Origin: Monocercomonoides exilis
Lineage: Eukaryota; Preaxostyla; Oxymonadida; Polymastigidae
Direction: 5' to 3'
Length of the DNA stretch: 64,000 nt
Assembly: GCA_001643675.2 (NCBI GenBank)
Contig: LSRY02000044.1
Coordinates: 124,001 to 188,000 of the forward strand
Part shown: positions 32,781 through 44,440 of the stretch, piece by piece
Position numbering within the stretch: the first letter of the stretch is position 1
Layout of the letters: each line of letters opens with the position of its first letter
Notes under the pieces: generated by a model
Seen by the model: the letters and a program-made list of their open reading frames with translations, nothing else
Database searches by the model: none
What the model was told of the DNA's origin: nothing
Program-made: the position numbers and the translations under genes

Positions 32781-35700
32781 ATGTTCTTACAATTTATATG
32801 CTTTCTGTTTTTGTTGATAAATTCAACATTTTCAGATCGAAAAAGTTCAAGTTTTGGAGCTGTTGGCGATATTTCTCCTATTTTCCTTGCATCAAATTCT
32901 CAAAAAGATTGCAATGTTGAGTGCTCAAACCGTACCTTGAGGTGCATTTCGAATGCAAACCTTTTGTGTAGCAAAGAATGTAATTTCTCAAAAGATCCTG
33001 TTGAATGCCAGAAACGATGCGAAATGGAAGGTTAATGGATTATGTTTATATGTTCTATATAAACTTTATTTTTTTCCCATTCGTAGAACTCGAAGTATGT
33101 GGAGCAAATCTTCTGGAATGCAAAGATATTTGCAATTTTGGAAGTCAGATTAGCTGTATGGATATTCTTCTTGTATGCCAACAGAATGTCACAACCCTTT
33201 GCTCAGAAAAATGCATCAGTGTGTAATTTCATTTCAACTCTATTTATTTATTTATTTAAATTTTTTTATATTTGTTTTCAAATTGATTTTTAAATCTAAT
33301 GAATAATTTTAAAAAATGGAAAATATATTTTTGAGACGGATCTTGTGATCAATCCACGTGTATTCAGCAAACACTTCACAATTGTAGCGCTGGGTACAGT
33401 CAGTGTCTTTTTGATGACTATCTAAAGCGAGGATTTTCTTCGCAATGCTCATATGAATGCAAACAACGGTTGGATAATTGCGAAGGAAAAGCTATCTCGT
33501 TTTGTCACGACGAGTGCGTTGATCAGCTTTCATCTCAACTGAGCGACAACGTGACGGACTTAGAGAGAGCGGATTACAACAACCAGCTGCTGCAGTGCGA
33601 GCGTCGCTGTGTTGTGGTGTCGATGAAGGAGTGCGTGAATCCGTATTCCGAGTGCATGGAGTCCTGCCCATTTGAGTGCCACGATGCTTCCCACGAAGAC
33701 AAAGAAAAGGCGATTTTGAAGGCGATTGGCACATCCTTGTTTAGCCCACAGGCTGCTAATGGATCTTTCTCACTAGCTGTGAATGAGCATGTAGATGTCG
33801 ACTGCGAAATGACTTGCAAAGACGGTTTGATCTGAATTTGAATATTTGTTTCATTTAATGTTTTTTTAAAATGTAATTTGAAATAATTTTGCTGCTTTTT
33901 CACAATAAAAATTTAACGATATATGCTTATCTTCCTTTTTAATTTCTCACATAAAATTGAACAATCCATTCTCAGTGAGTGAAAGTTGCCTGAGTGAGTG
34001 TGATGACAGCTGTGCTGCTGCATGCTCCAATTCCACCAACTCAGACTCAAATAAGCCGAACAATGCGACAGCAGACGGGCTGAGTGCAGAATGTGAAGAG
34101 TGTCTGAGCAGATGCGACGGGGCGTGCACAGCAGGGCAGAGGGAGTGTCTGAAGGAATGCGACGCCGCTGCCTCGCACCGCAACATGGTCGATGCGTGCG
34201 ACAGCCAGTGCGGCGAGAACACGAAGATCTGCCTGAACTTCGCAGCGAACGACTGCTATGCGAGGTGCCAGGAGGAGAAAGAGAAGGAGGAAGAAAGTGA
34301 AGAAGGAGAAGAAGGAGAAGGAGAGGGTGAGGAAGGAAAAGGAGGAGGAGAAGAAGAAGGCGAATACCAATTGAACCTGATGGGGATGAAGACGCAGCAA
34401 AGCCAGGGTGTGAGCAGTGCATTGCGAGGGACAAGGCAGCATAAGGCGAAAAGAGGGAGGAAAAGGGCATATTTGCAGCCAGATGCCACAAATGTGTGCT
34501 TGGGGAGATGCATGGCGGAACAGACAGACATGTGCGGCAAGCTGTTTATCGGATGCCACAGCCAGTGCGAAGAAGCGATTATTCCTGCGAATGTCGAAGG
34601 AAACAGCACGAAAAATGGGTCAGTTGCAGCGAGGATGAGAGGTGTCTTTTATGGAACATACGCCTCACGGCCAGCGAGAACACAGCAGACAGCAAATGGA
34701 ATGAGCAAATTTGAAGGGAAAGGAGCTGAACAAGAAGAAGAAAGGGAAAGAGAAAAAGAGAGGGAAAGGGAAAGAGAGAGAAGCAAGCTGAGCCAGCAGA
34801 ATCAGCAGAGCCGGATGCAGATACGCGGCGAGCTGCTGCGGAGGGGTGTTGTTCAGCAGACGCAAAGCGAAGAAGAATGCCAAGCCGCATGCAACGACAC
34901 GATCACCAGCTGCAGCGCCCAGCTGCGGAATTACTGTGCGGGCGAGTGCGAAGAAAGGAGCAGGAAGAAGAAGGAGATGAAAGTGAGTGAGAAGATAAGA
35001 AGGGTGAAAGGAGGTTCTGAATCAGAAGCAGCTGAGGGAGGTGTGAATGACGAGACAGACTGTTTCATAACGTGCATTGAGCACAATCTGCCGCAATGTA
35101 CAGAAGAAGCAGGAGAATGCAGCATGTTGTGTGTTGATATGTTCAGTGAAGAGGAAAGTTTGAGAAGTGGAAAGGGAAAAAGAGAAGGAGAGGGAGAAGG
35201 AGAAAGAGAAGAAGAGAAAAGGAAGAAGAACAAAGGAAGAACGGAGGAAGAAACAGAGAAGAGAAGAGAAAGAGTGCAGAATATCAGAAAGAGAAGCGAA
35301 GAGAACAGAAGAAAGAGCGGAAAAGAGGAAAACAGCAACTCAAACCAGAAAGAAAGCGAACATACAAACGAAAGAAAGAGGCAAGCAAATGAGAGGCAAA
35401 ATGCACGCTATCCGAACCGATTTGGAAGGCAGCCTGTTTCAAGCGACTTTTCTGTTGATTCAGACGAAGACAAGGCAGATTTGTGGAAAAACGAGCAGAT
35501 GGAACAGAAAACAGAGGGAAATGAATACTCCAAGCGGTACATGACAAAAGGTGTGCAGGCAAAGAGAGCAGAGAAGGGCGAGGAGGATTATTTGGGCAAG
35601 AGATATCCTTCTTCCAGACAGGATGATCGTTATGAGCAGCGCTTTGAGAATAGGAAACGTGCTGAGGCAGCACCATCAAACAGCCATTTGAATGATGCTT

Positions 35701-38700
35701 CATCAACTTCATCACTTTCGTCGTTACCTTCCTCTGCTGCTGTTTCTTCTTCGACTCACTCGCCAAAGCACAGAAGCCAACCTCTGTCTTCTCTTCTGAA
35801 TGGAAGAAAGTTGTATGGCAGCGAAGAAGAGGAAGAGGAAGAGGAAGGAGAAGAAGTGATTGAATGCGACATGACCTGCAAAGAGAAAGACGAGCAGTGC
35901 CGAGAAGAGGCCGAAAGAGAATGTCTGAATGAACTGAAAGATCGACAGAGCAAGCACACACAAGTGAGATATCCTTCAGCCTCTGCATTTGACGGGGATG
36001 AGGCGAAGGGCGAAGCAGAAGAAGCGAGTTTTGCGCAGCTGTCGATTGAAATGAAGGACTCTGCAAAGGAATGCCTGGAAGCGAAGCTTGCGCTGTGCGA
36101 TGCGAAAAACGACAGTTGTGTTATGAAATGCCAAGTGAAGTACAAAACGAAGACGAAGACGAAGTCGAAGATCAGAATGACAATGCCAGTTGAGGTGGAA
36201 GAAGATGAAGGGAAATACATGGATGAGAAGGAAGAAGAGGGAAAAGAGGAGAAGGAAGAAGAAGAAGAAGAAGACGTGGGAAAAGCAAAGAAAGAGGAGG
36301 AAAAAGAAAAGAAAGAGGAGGAAAGAAAGAAAGAAGAAGAAGAAGAGGAGGAGGAGGAGGGTGAAGAAGAGGATGAAGAGGAAGAGGAAGAAGAAAAAGA
36401 AAAGGATAAGAAAAAGAAGATGAAGAAAGAAAAGAAGAAGGAAAAGAAAAGAGAGAAGGAAAGAAAAAGAAAAAGAAAAGAGGACGAGGAAGAGGAAGAC
36501 GCTAAAAATGAAGAAGAAGAAGAGGAAGAAGAAGAGGAAGACGGCGAAGAAGAAGAAGTTGAAGAAGAGGAACAAAAAGAAAAACCTTCCAAATCAAAGA
36601 AGCCCAAAACACCAAAACGCAAATATCGCCCTCTTTCTTCAGAATCCAACATTTCCTCTTCTTCCAGTCGCTCAACGCCGCTTCAGTCGAATCTGCCTCA
36701 GAACTCTGCGCCCAAACAGCTCGCGCTTTCCTCTCTGCAGGCGCTGCGGAAGCACAACGTTGCGCTTTCCAGGCAGCTTGCACAGATCAACGCGTCGTAT
36801 GAGGAGTGTGCTGTGGAATGCCAGCAGACGGAGCTGCAGTGTGTGGATGTGTGCCACGACGAGAGAAGAGGGCAGAGAGAGGAGCAAGACAGACAAGGAA
36901 GGCAAGGAAGACAGGGCAAGTTGAGTGTGCTTGTTCAACAGTGGCGAGACAGAAAGAATGGAGAAATGGAGCGTCATCTGCATTTGGCAGGGGATATTGA
37001 CAACGTCATAGGCAGAGGCAGGGGAAGAGACAGAGGTAGAGAAGCGAATGAATTAGCACTCAGCTCAAAGGGCAGGGCACGCGGCGAGGCGATTGGGCTT
37101 TCTGTGCGGAAGGCGGTGCTGCGGCAGTTTGGAGGCGGGGAGATTGCTGGCTGTGTGAATGGATGTGAAGAAGAGGCGCAGAGATGCAGCGACAGATGCC
37201 GAGTTACTCGGCAGGTGCTAACTGAGGATGCAATGAGGCAGGCGAACGAGACGAAAGGCGATCTGCTGGGAAACATCCGAAGGCAGCTCAAGTCTGTTTC
37301 GCGCAAAACTCCTTCGTTTTATGGCTCTGAAGGCAGCAAGAACACGATGAGTCATTCAGAACAGCTACAAAGTGTGCAGAACACGCTCTCGTTCGACCTG
37401 TCAGACGTGTTTGGAGACGAATCTGTCACAGAAAAGCTGTCGAACAGAAGACAAACAGAACGCAGAGGCAGCAAGCTATTTCAGCCAGGTGTTGCGAAGA
37501 GGAGCAGAAGAACAGCTGGAACTGGCGCGTTTGGGGTAGAAAGTGAGGTGGGAGAGAGGAATGCGACGGACGAGGCGATGAAGCTGTGTGAAGAGGAGAC
37601 AGTGGAATGTTTTTCGTCGAGTGTGGATATGGGGAATGCGTGTCTGTCTTCAGGAAGGACGAAGACGTATTGCGAAACGCTGGTTAAGAGAGGGCTGCTG
37701 GATTGCACGTCGTCGTATGAGAAGTGTATGAGCGATGCTGAGGCAGCAGAAGAGGAGAAGGAGGTGCAAAGAAGCACGAAAAGATTTGGCAGCTCGAATG
37801 AAGCAGCAGATCAACCCGCAGAAATGATCGACGATGAGCAAAATTTTGTATCTTTTGATGGTTCGTCTGATTCTCGGTGTGATGCAGCAAAGCGTGAGTG
37901 CTATTCTGAGTGCAGGCGTTTCCGGCAGCGATGCATTCAGAGACAGATGAAAAGCGGAAGAAAAGCAGAAGATTCGTACAGAGACTGCAAAGAGGCAACA
38001 GTTTATTGCAACATGGGATGCGATGAGGAGTGGAGGGAATGCGAAAATGAGATGGATGAGAATGAAGAAGAAGATGATGCAAAAGAGGAAAATGAAAATG
38101 AAAAAGCAAAAGACGAAGAGAAAAGAAATGTTATGCAAAAAACAAATGAAGCCAAGAAAGGAGAAACAAGCAGACAGAACAAAAGAGATGTCATGAGCGA
38201 TTCAACAAAAAGGAAAGCAGACGAAAAGCAAGTCAATGAAAAGGAGAAAAAAGAAGCTGAAAGAAACGGAACGGCAGATTCGTTCACCAAAGACGATATA
38301 AAAAGAATGATGAAGAACGAGCAGCCATTAAGATATCAGCAGCGTGTGGAAGCGGCAGAGAATGGAATAAAAGCGAGAAATGTGGCAATGATAAGCAGAT
38401 CTGAGAAAGGCGATAGGCAGAGCCAGCGCTATCAGCAAAAGCACTATCCAGATAGTCAAAGTACACACGAGAAGAAGATGAATGAAGAAGCTGAAAAGAA
38501 AAGAAGGGAAGAAGAAGAAGAGAAGGAAAAGAAGAAAGAGGAAGAGAAAAAAGGAGAAGAAAGAAGAAAGAAGGAAAAAGAAGAAGAGGATATTGAGAGG
38601 AAAGAAGAAAATGAAGGAATAAAGCAACGAAAAATGGGTAAATTTGCAGAAGAGGAAGTGAAGAAAGAGCAAATAAACAGAAACAGCAGAAAGATGAACC

Positions 38701-39044
38701 AAAAGGAGATTAATGACGAAGAACGTGAAAAGCAAAGAGATGCAGAATCGAAACAATTAATAGACGAATATTTGAAACAACTTGTTCACAAAAAAGTTGA
38801 AGATAGAAAGTATGAACAGCGATCAAGCAAGATTGGAGCAGAAATGAGTGAGTCACAATCCAATCAGCAAAATATAAATCCGAAAGAGAGACAAAATTTT
38901 AAATTTTGTCCGACCACAAAAGAATGCGAAAAAGGTTATAAGCGCTGTGTAGAAATGTGTCAAAAAGAATTCAGTGAGAATGACGGTTGCCTAAATGAGT
39001 GCAACAGCCTTGCAGAAGAATGCTTCGCAACAGCTTGCTCATAA
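32781..39044 (+). CDS. Large secreted cysteine-rich, Glu/Lys/Arg-rich repeat protein
   Basis: Four exons (32781-33030, 33087-33218, 33336-33824, 33976-39044) join in frame to about 1,979 residues. It begins with a signal peptide (MFLQFICFLFLLINSTFS). Clusters of paired cysteines spaced CxxxC recur from end to end: CLSECDDSCAAAC, CLSRCDGAC, CQAACNDTITSC, CDMTCKEKDEQC, CYSECRRFRQRC and, at the C-terminus, CEKGYKRCVEMC. Between them lie long charged tracts, mostly poly-Glu/Lys (36190-36590 and 38480-38620). No membrane span or anchor is visible, so it may be secreted or bound to the surface by partners. I do not recognise the family; helical disulfide-pinned hairpins are a reasonable picture. 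GC content is higher than in its surroundings. Confidence 0.78.
36200..36590 (+). repeat. Low-complexity GAA/GAG tract encoding poly-Glu/Lys
   Basis: A purine-only stretch of nearly 400 bp encodes Glu-, Lys- and Arg-rich sequence within the cysteine-rich protein. The opposite-strand frames here are Ser/Phe/Leu-rich artefacts of the same repeat. Confidence 0.9.
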
Positions 39045-39320
39045 TGCTCCTGTAATTTTTTTTTATTTTTTCATACAATCATGCACTTCGTTATCAACAC
39101 AAGAATGGGCAATAGTCGATTGGATCTACTCCAAAAATTTTTCACATTTTTTGACTTTCTTTTCAACAATAAAAACAAATTAATAAAAAAAGTTTAGCTT
39201 TATATCTATAAAACTGTAAAATTGGTGCTTGAAGCAATGAAAAAAGAAAAGCGAAAATCTCTTTGTGGACGTCCTTCTTGTCTTATTCATCAAAATATCA
39301 AGTTTTTCGAATTAATGAAT
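39045..39320. other. AT-rich spacer before the Merlin element
   Basis: No gene is supported. It holds the 3' flank of the cysteine-rich gene and reaches the left inverted repeat of the transposon. Confidence 0.5.
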
Positions 39321-40787
39321 GAAATTTCGGTAAATGCAGAATATATGCGTACCTAAAGAAAACACTTCATAATCGACACGACGAAAGGTGTTGCTATACT
39401 CGATCATACTATCGTATTTTTTTCTTTGCGCAAATAGCTTGTTGTATTTTTATGAATAATTTTTTTTTTGCAAATTTTGAATAAAAAAATGGTTGAAAAT
39501 ATTTTTTTATTATTTTTTATTTTCTTAAAAGTGTATGAAATTGTTAAAATGAATTAGTCATCAGACCATTCTGATGCGTCTGCTCCATCATCTGCACCGA
39601 AATCAGTATCTTCATCAGGAAGATCATCCATATCAGGGATTTCTTCCTCTTCGTTGGCCTTTTCTGGATCATTTTCGTCTTCCTCAGCAACCATTTCTTC
39701 GTTTTCAATGTTTAAATGAATTGCAGATTCTACGAGTTGATTAAAAGTCAGTAAACCCATCGAACGAACAATGAAAGATGCTATATATTGTTGGAGAAAT
39801 CTTGTTCGGATTCCAAATCTGGGAAGATATTTCCGAAAGTGTGCCCAAAAACCTTCCACTGTGTTAGTATAGACTGATTTATTTTCCGGATTGACAAAAT
39901 GTCTCTTATGGCAAACAGTTTTGTGAATAAAACCTTTTTCATCCAAATAATTACAGGCCTTCCATTTAAAGTTGAATATCGTTGTGTGAGGGGAAATGTG
40001 CTCTTTGATAGCAGCTTCAAACATTTCTCTGTTCCTTTTTGGAACTCCGACAAAAAAAGATCTTTCAAAACTTTTTTCAGATCTTTCAACTCTTCCAAAA
40101 GTCCAAACTTGTTTTTTCCTTTTTCCTTTTTTGTATTTCCTTCTTCTCCACAGCATTTCTTCAATTTCCACCTCCTTCCCCATTCCTCCAATTTTTATTG
40201 GGTTCTTGAATAGCACATCTGCACAAACTTCCCTGCAAATATTATAATAGTGTGAAACGGTGTTTCTATCCAGATATAACAAAAAACAAGTTTTCTTAAT
40301 GCTTAATTCCAGCCAAAACAGCAGAAACACATACATAATCTTATTAACTGTCGTTTTTGCCTTTGATAATGTTGTCCCTTTTAATACAGATGTTGTTTTC
40401 AGGCACTTTTTGCACTTTAGAAAATATGCTTTGTCTCTTTTGCACAATAGTTTTTTCAATTTGCAGTGTTTGCATTCCCCGGTATCAGGAAGAAGTCTAT
40501 GCTCGAAAATCCACTTCCAAGTGCGTTCCAAATTAGCAAACATGGAATTCGTGTTTGAGATCACGTCTTTTGTTTTTGGTATCTTTGACATTTATTTATT
40601 AAAGATTTTTGATCTCACACATTTTTTGAGAAAAAATTGCCAAAATTGAAAATTCCTAATTTATCAACAACTCGTTTCCGCAAGGTCAGGTTTGCACATA
40701 TGTTATGAACAATTAGTTATAAATCATTCACAAAAGTTCCAAGCTAATTTGAGAGGTTCGCGTATATTCTGCTCATGCCAAAATTTC
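39321..40787 (-). mobile_element. Merlin/IS1595-type DNA transposon
   Basis: The left end (39321-39354, GAAATTTCGGTAAATGCAGA) and the reverse complement of the right end (40754-40787, GAAATTTTGGCATGAGCAGA) form imperfect inverted repeats of about 34 bp. They enclose one transposase gene. The flanks ATTAATGA and ATTAAATA could be a decayed 8-bp target duplication, the length Merlin elements make, but they differ at two positions. Confidence 0.7.
39554..40591 (-). CDS. ISXO2/Merlin-like transposase, intact frame but altered catalytic residues
   Basis: 345 residues, uninterrupted. An N-terminal zinc-ribbon-like part (CKHCKLKK, CKKC) is followed by a helical DNA-binding region (LSIKKTCFLLYLDRNTVSHYY) and an IS1595/ISXO2-type DDE domain. 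The family's EIDE segment reads EVEIEEM here, so the first Asp is Glu. The usual Asp before WKAY is absent (IFNFKWKACNYL). The third acid is kept in TNTVEGFWAHFRK, preceded by CHKRHFV. The last 60 residues are strongly acidic. Two altered acids in an otherwise undamaged gene suggest lost transposition activity, with either recent death or host use of the protein. Family assignment is confident; inactivity is inference. Confidence 0.85.
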   Translation of the reverse strand: MSKIPKTKDVISNTNSMFANLERTWKWIFEHRLLPDTGECKHCKLKKLLCKRDKAYFLKCKKCLKTTSVLKGTTLSKAKTTVNKIMYVFLLFWLELSIKKTCFLLYLDRNTVSHYYNICREVCADVLFKNPIKIGGMGKEVEIEEMLWRRRKYKKGKRKKQVWTFGRVERSEKSFERSFFVGVPKRNREMFEAAIKEHISPHTTIFNFKWKACNYLDEKGFIHKTVCHKRHFVNPENKSVYTNTVEGFWAHFRKYLPRFGIRTRFLQQYIASFIVRSMGLLTFNQLVESAIHLNIENEEMVAEEDENDPEKANEEEEIPDMDDLPDEDTDFGADDGADASEWSDD

Positions 40788-40799
40788 TTTTATTAAATA

Positions 40800-40993
40800 A
40801 GAAAAAAAACGACTGTGCCTTCAGATTCTTTGGATAAAGAACTGGCAGATCACAACTTAAAGAAACATTCAGAAACTTAATTTTTTTTTTGCTGATTTTT
40901 TGTGATATAATAATAAAATATAATATTAAAAAACTAAGCCTGGGTGACGTGAAGACAAAAAAAAATTGTCAAGTCCGTCACCAATTTTCCACT

Positions 40994-41026
<33 letters not shown>

Positions 41027-41430
41027 ATGTTTCATTCATGAAAGAACTATTGAAATTAGAAGTTTATAAATAAATGTCTTTTAATTATGTCTTTTTGTTA
41101 TTTTTTGTGATTGATCGAAAGATCCCATAACAATATGATTCACAAAACAAATCTAATCATTCTTTGATATATTTCAATTAAAGAACACAGATTCTCAATG
41201 GAATGGTATGAGCATTGCTACGTTCATGAATATAGTGAGATTTAATTGCTTCAATACTTTTCTTTCAACTTTTCATTTATTCAATAAGATAATCGAAAGT
41301 TGCGTTGTTTTCAAATAAAAATAGTTTCGTTAAAGCTCAGAAATTTAACGCCATCAAATAATGCAGCAGTGTGTGGCTGTTGACATTTTTGAATTCTTGT
41401 TCATTTCATTTTATTTTTTATTTAAATTAA
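40800..41430. other. AT-rich spacer with a poly(A)-tailed repeat
   Basis: No coding frame is supported apart from the 90-bp GTGACG repeat at 40937-41025. The rest is AT-rich and featureless. Confidence 0.5.
40937..41025 (+). mobile_element. Short poly(A)-tailed GTGACG element
   Basis: Body AGCCTGGGTGACGTGAAG, then CCGTCACCAATTTTCCACTC, then about 31 A. It is the same unit as at 29566-29667 in the opposite orientation. Confidence 0.7.
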
Positions 41431-41432
41431 AG

Positions 41433-42645
41433 TTATGTTTTTTGAACTGGAAGATTGCGATGAGGAAGATGATAAACAGAAAATCAATAAATGAACAAAG
41501 AAGAATCTAGTTCTTTTTTCACAAAAAGATATTCTCTTCGACTGAACGAAATGCTTGAAAATAAAATTGTCTTTGGAACATCCCATCACATTATAGTAGC
41601 ACAAGGGATATTGCAAAGCGATGGTAAATTTCTTGGGCACAAACCTTCTCGATATTTCTTTACAGAAAAGATTTGAAAAGAAGATTACTGAAAAAGAAAA
41701 AAAAGAATAAGCGGATGAAAAGTTAGTTGTTGTGTGCCAATGCTATCATTTGTAAATCAGCTCTTGACTGTAAATTTTTATTAGATTTGCAAACATTTTC
41801 TCTTGAAAGTTGTCTTGAACAAGAAGGAAAATAAAGATGTGCGAAAAGAAGATGAAATATCATTGTTTGCTTTGAGTTGCATTGCAGTTCATCACAGAAG
41901 AATAATTCTGTAACACTTTTGACGCAATTAAATTATCTTTTTCGGATTTCTTGATAAGAAAGTTCCAAAAGAACTGTTCTTTAAAAAGATCAAAGAGTCC
42001 ATTAAATATCATCAGGAACATAATTCCGCAACTTGTCTTGGCCATCAGTCTGTTTTGAAGTTTTTGATTTATAGATTGCTCAATGACGAAAGCTAGGAAG
42101 AAATAATTGTGAATGAACTGCATTTTACGAGAGAAGCAAGAAGTGGACTGGAATATCTAATGAAATGTGTTGATTGGAAGAGAAAGAAAGAAGAGGAAAA
42201 TGGAGGAAAAGAAACGAAAGAAGTGCATATTATCAGGAGATGGCCAAACGAGGTTAATGATTTCTTCGATTCAAGAACATTGCAGAATATCAAACTTGGT
42301 CTAATTGAAAGCATTGTTCAGGTATTTCGAGCCGCAGCGGAGAACAATGGAGAAATCAGCTTCATTTGCATTCGTTTATTATGTGAAGCAGCAAAAAATT
42401 TTTCTGTGAAAGTTGATGTTTTTCTGAAAAGTTGTGCAATTGATGCTGTTTTGGAGGAGATACAACCAACGTTGAATAAAGATAAGAAATTTAATGGATT
42501 GGAATTTTTTGGGATTGTTTCAAGAAGATTGGAAGAAAATGAGAAAGAAAAAAAGGAAGAAGAGGAAAGAAAGTCAACGAAAAAGAAAGTTTTTAAAAAG
42601 ATGGAGGAAAAAGGAAACGAAGACACGATCACAAGCTTTCATTAA
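41433..42645 (+). pseudogene. Decayed helical-repeat (armadillo/HEAT-like) protein gene
   Basis: Protein-like pieces appear in several frames. They include a short Met-Phe-Phe-Glu acidic start at 41433, a segment with KRYSLRLNEMLENK at about 41530, ISLFALSCIAVHHRR at about 41860, and an open frame at 42109-42645. That frame contains LIESIVQVFRAAAENNGEIS, RLLCEAAKNFS and a Lys/Glu-rich tail. The alternating Leu/Ala helices resemble armadillo-type repeats. Stops and frame changes separate the pieces. An intron-rich live gene is possible, but I could not find splice sites that join them. Confidence 0.45.
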
Positions 42646-42995
42646 ATATTTGATTTTCTTGACTGAAAATATTAAAGAGAATTATCATTAGATACTTCTG
42701 AATATTTTGTGAATGTTTGAGAAAATGAGAAGATTTAAATTTCATTAAGCAAAAATTATATTTTTCAATTTTCATCAAATCACAATTCAATAAACAGAAA
42801 ATTTGTATTGGAAAAAAATCTCATCTCTTTTATTATTTTTAAATGAAGCGAAGCTAAAAAGGGGGGAAAGAAGAACAAAATCAACTTTCGGAGAGCAAAC
42901 AATTAATTATCTAGAACAATACAACAGGTGATATCAATTGAATGAATCAAACATTGGAGTGGGCAAGAAAAACAGCGGTTGTGAAAAGGCCCAAT
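42646..42995. other. Intergenic AT-rich region
   Basis: No gene, repeat or motif could be supported. Confidence 0.5.
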
Positions 42996-43151
42996 CTAAT
43001 CTTCGTTGTCCACAAGTTTGATTGAATCTTTCTCAGCCTTAGCCTTTGCAGTCACATCTGTTAAAGCAGCACCATAAGCATTGTTGTCTTTCTTTAAGAG
43101 CGCAATATAAAATATCTTCACAACATCCAATTCACGAACATCTCCATTTGC
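42996..43151 (-). CDS. Possible terminal exon of an unidentified minus-strand gene
   Basis: Between stops, the minus strand reads DVRELDVVKIFYIALLKKDN followed by AYGAALTDVTAKAKAEKDSI and ends KLVDNED-stop (TAG 42996-42998). Its composition is clearly more protein-like than its surroundings. No start codon or family is recognised and the upstream exon was not found; it may also be a remnant. Confidence 0.4.
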   Translation of the reverse strand, partial: ANGDVRELDVVKIFYIALLKKDNNAYGAALTDVTAKAKAEKDSIKLVDNED

Positions 43152-44150
43152 TTATTCAATCGCACAGATATTTCACAAACTATAATTCATGAAAATAAAT
43201 AAGATTATAAATTCATCAAAAGTTTCATCTTTTCTGTCTGTGCTTTTTATTTCTTTGTTTCTATTATGCAGCCTTTGGACTTCATGTCGGATTCAGGAAA
43301 AACGAAAATGTGCAAAAAAATGTGAATGAGAGAATGAAAATGACGAGGATTGGAAAGAGTTAATGGAGGTCATTTTTTTAATGAAGAATTGACTTAGATT
43401 TTAGGGGAAGTGAAACACTGGCAATGCGAATGTGCTGTGCTGGAACAGAAAGAGTGAAGAAAGGCGAATTCAATTGATCAATTTTGCTGAGTTGTAGCTT
43501 TTCTTCTGTAAATTCTTCTTCGAATGAGCACGTACGTTTCAAATAATTGAGTGCTCTTGAACATACAAAAAAATCATCTTTGTTGTTTTGCACGCAATAG
43601 AACGCATTTATATGATTTAGTGGCTATCAATATCGTCAAACTTTCTGAAAGGGAGAAACGTTCCATGTCTTGGACAAGTTTTTCATGAGTAATCAAATAA
43701 TTTCGTTTTAATTTTTTTTCTTGGCATGCTTTCATAATGCAATCACTGTAGCTCTTTCTGTACTGGTTCGTCTGCATTCAGATGATAAGAAATCTACTCA
43801 ATTCATGACAAATAATTTATTTTAAATGCTAATTATAAATATTTGTTAAAATTTCAAGAAGATCGTATGTTCACAAAAACGAAATGTTTTCATTTTAAAA
43901 AACAACAGCTTTATCCCAAATAAATAAACCTTCTTCATTATCATACTCACAAAGTTCGCGCAATAAAACGAAAATGAATTAGGATTCTTTATGTTTTTTT
44001 ATTCGAAGCGTATTATTTTCAAAAAAAAAGAATGATGATTGTTTAAAAAATGAAATGTGATAGTAGAAGTTCAAAATGAAAAATAACATCTCGCAATTTT
44101 TAAAAAAGTCACCTTTTGCTATTCATTTTCATTTTCTTATTTTTTTTGAA
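43152..44150. other. AT-rich region without a supported gene
   Basis: Short frames on the minus strand (43378-43777) have no domain and look incidental. No repeats were recognised. Confidence 0.5.
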
Positions 44151-44157
44151 TCACTGA

Positions 44158-44440
44158 CAGGAAGTGACGTTGTGACGTCAGTGACTTCAGTGACGAATCA
44201 AAATTCCGATTACCGCTTTCACGTCAGTGAAATATACATTATGGAAATTTTGATTTGAAAGAATTTGAAAATTGTTTTTCACAAAAATAGAAATAAACAT
44301 TTTTTTTTCAATAATATTTTGAGTTTTGATAATATATATTTTAAATTTTGATTTTTTATATTGTGACGTGGATGAATTTGTTACGTCCGTCAAAAATAGA
44401 AAATGTTACGTCAGAAGTCAGTACGTCACCCAGGGTTATA
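44158..44440. repeat. GTGACGTCA-rich inverted-repeat element
   Basis: One end has GTGACGTTGTGACGTCAGTG and a further CACGTCAGTG; the other has TTGTGACGTGG, TTACGTCCGTC and TACGTCACCCAGGG. The end CCCTGGGTGACGTA (minus strand) matches the body of the poly(A)-tailed elements at 29.6 and 41.0 kb, so the two repeats are related. Confidence 0.6.

Noticed and set aside
35756-36652. Long Ser/Phe-rich frames on the minus strand opposite the cysteine-rich gene
   Set aside because: They are mirror images of GAA/GAG repeats coding for Glu/Lys on the plus strand, and the plus strand has the signal peptide, splice sites and cysteine pattern.
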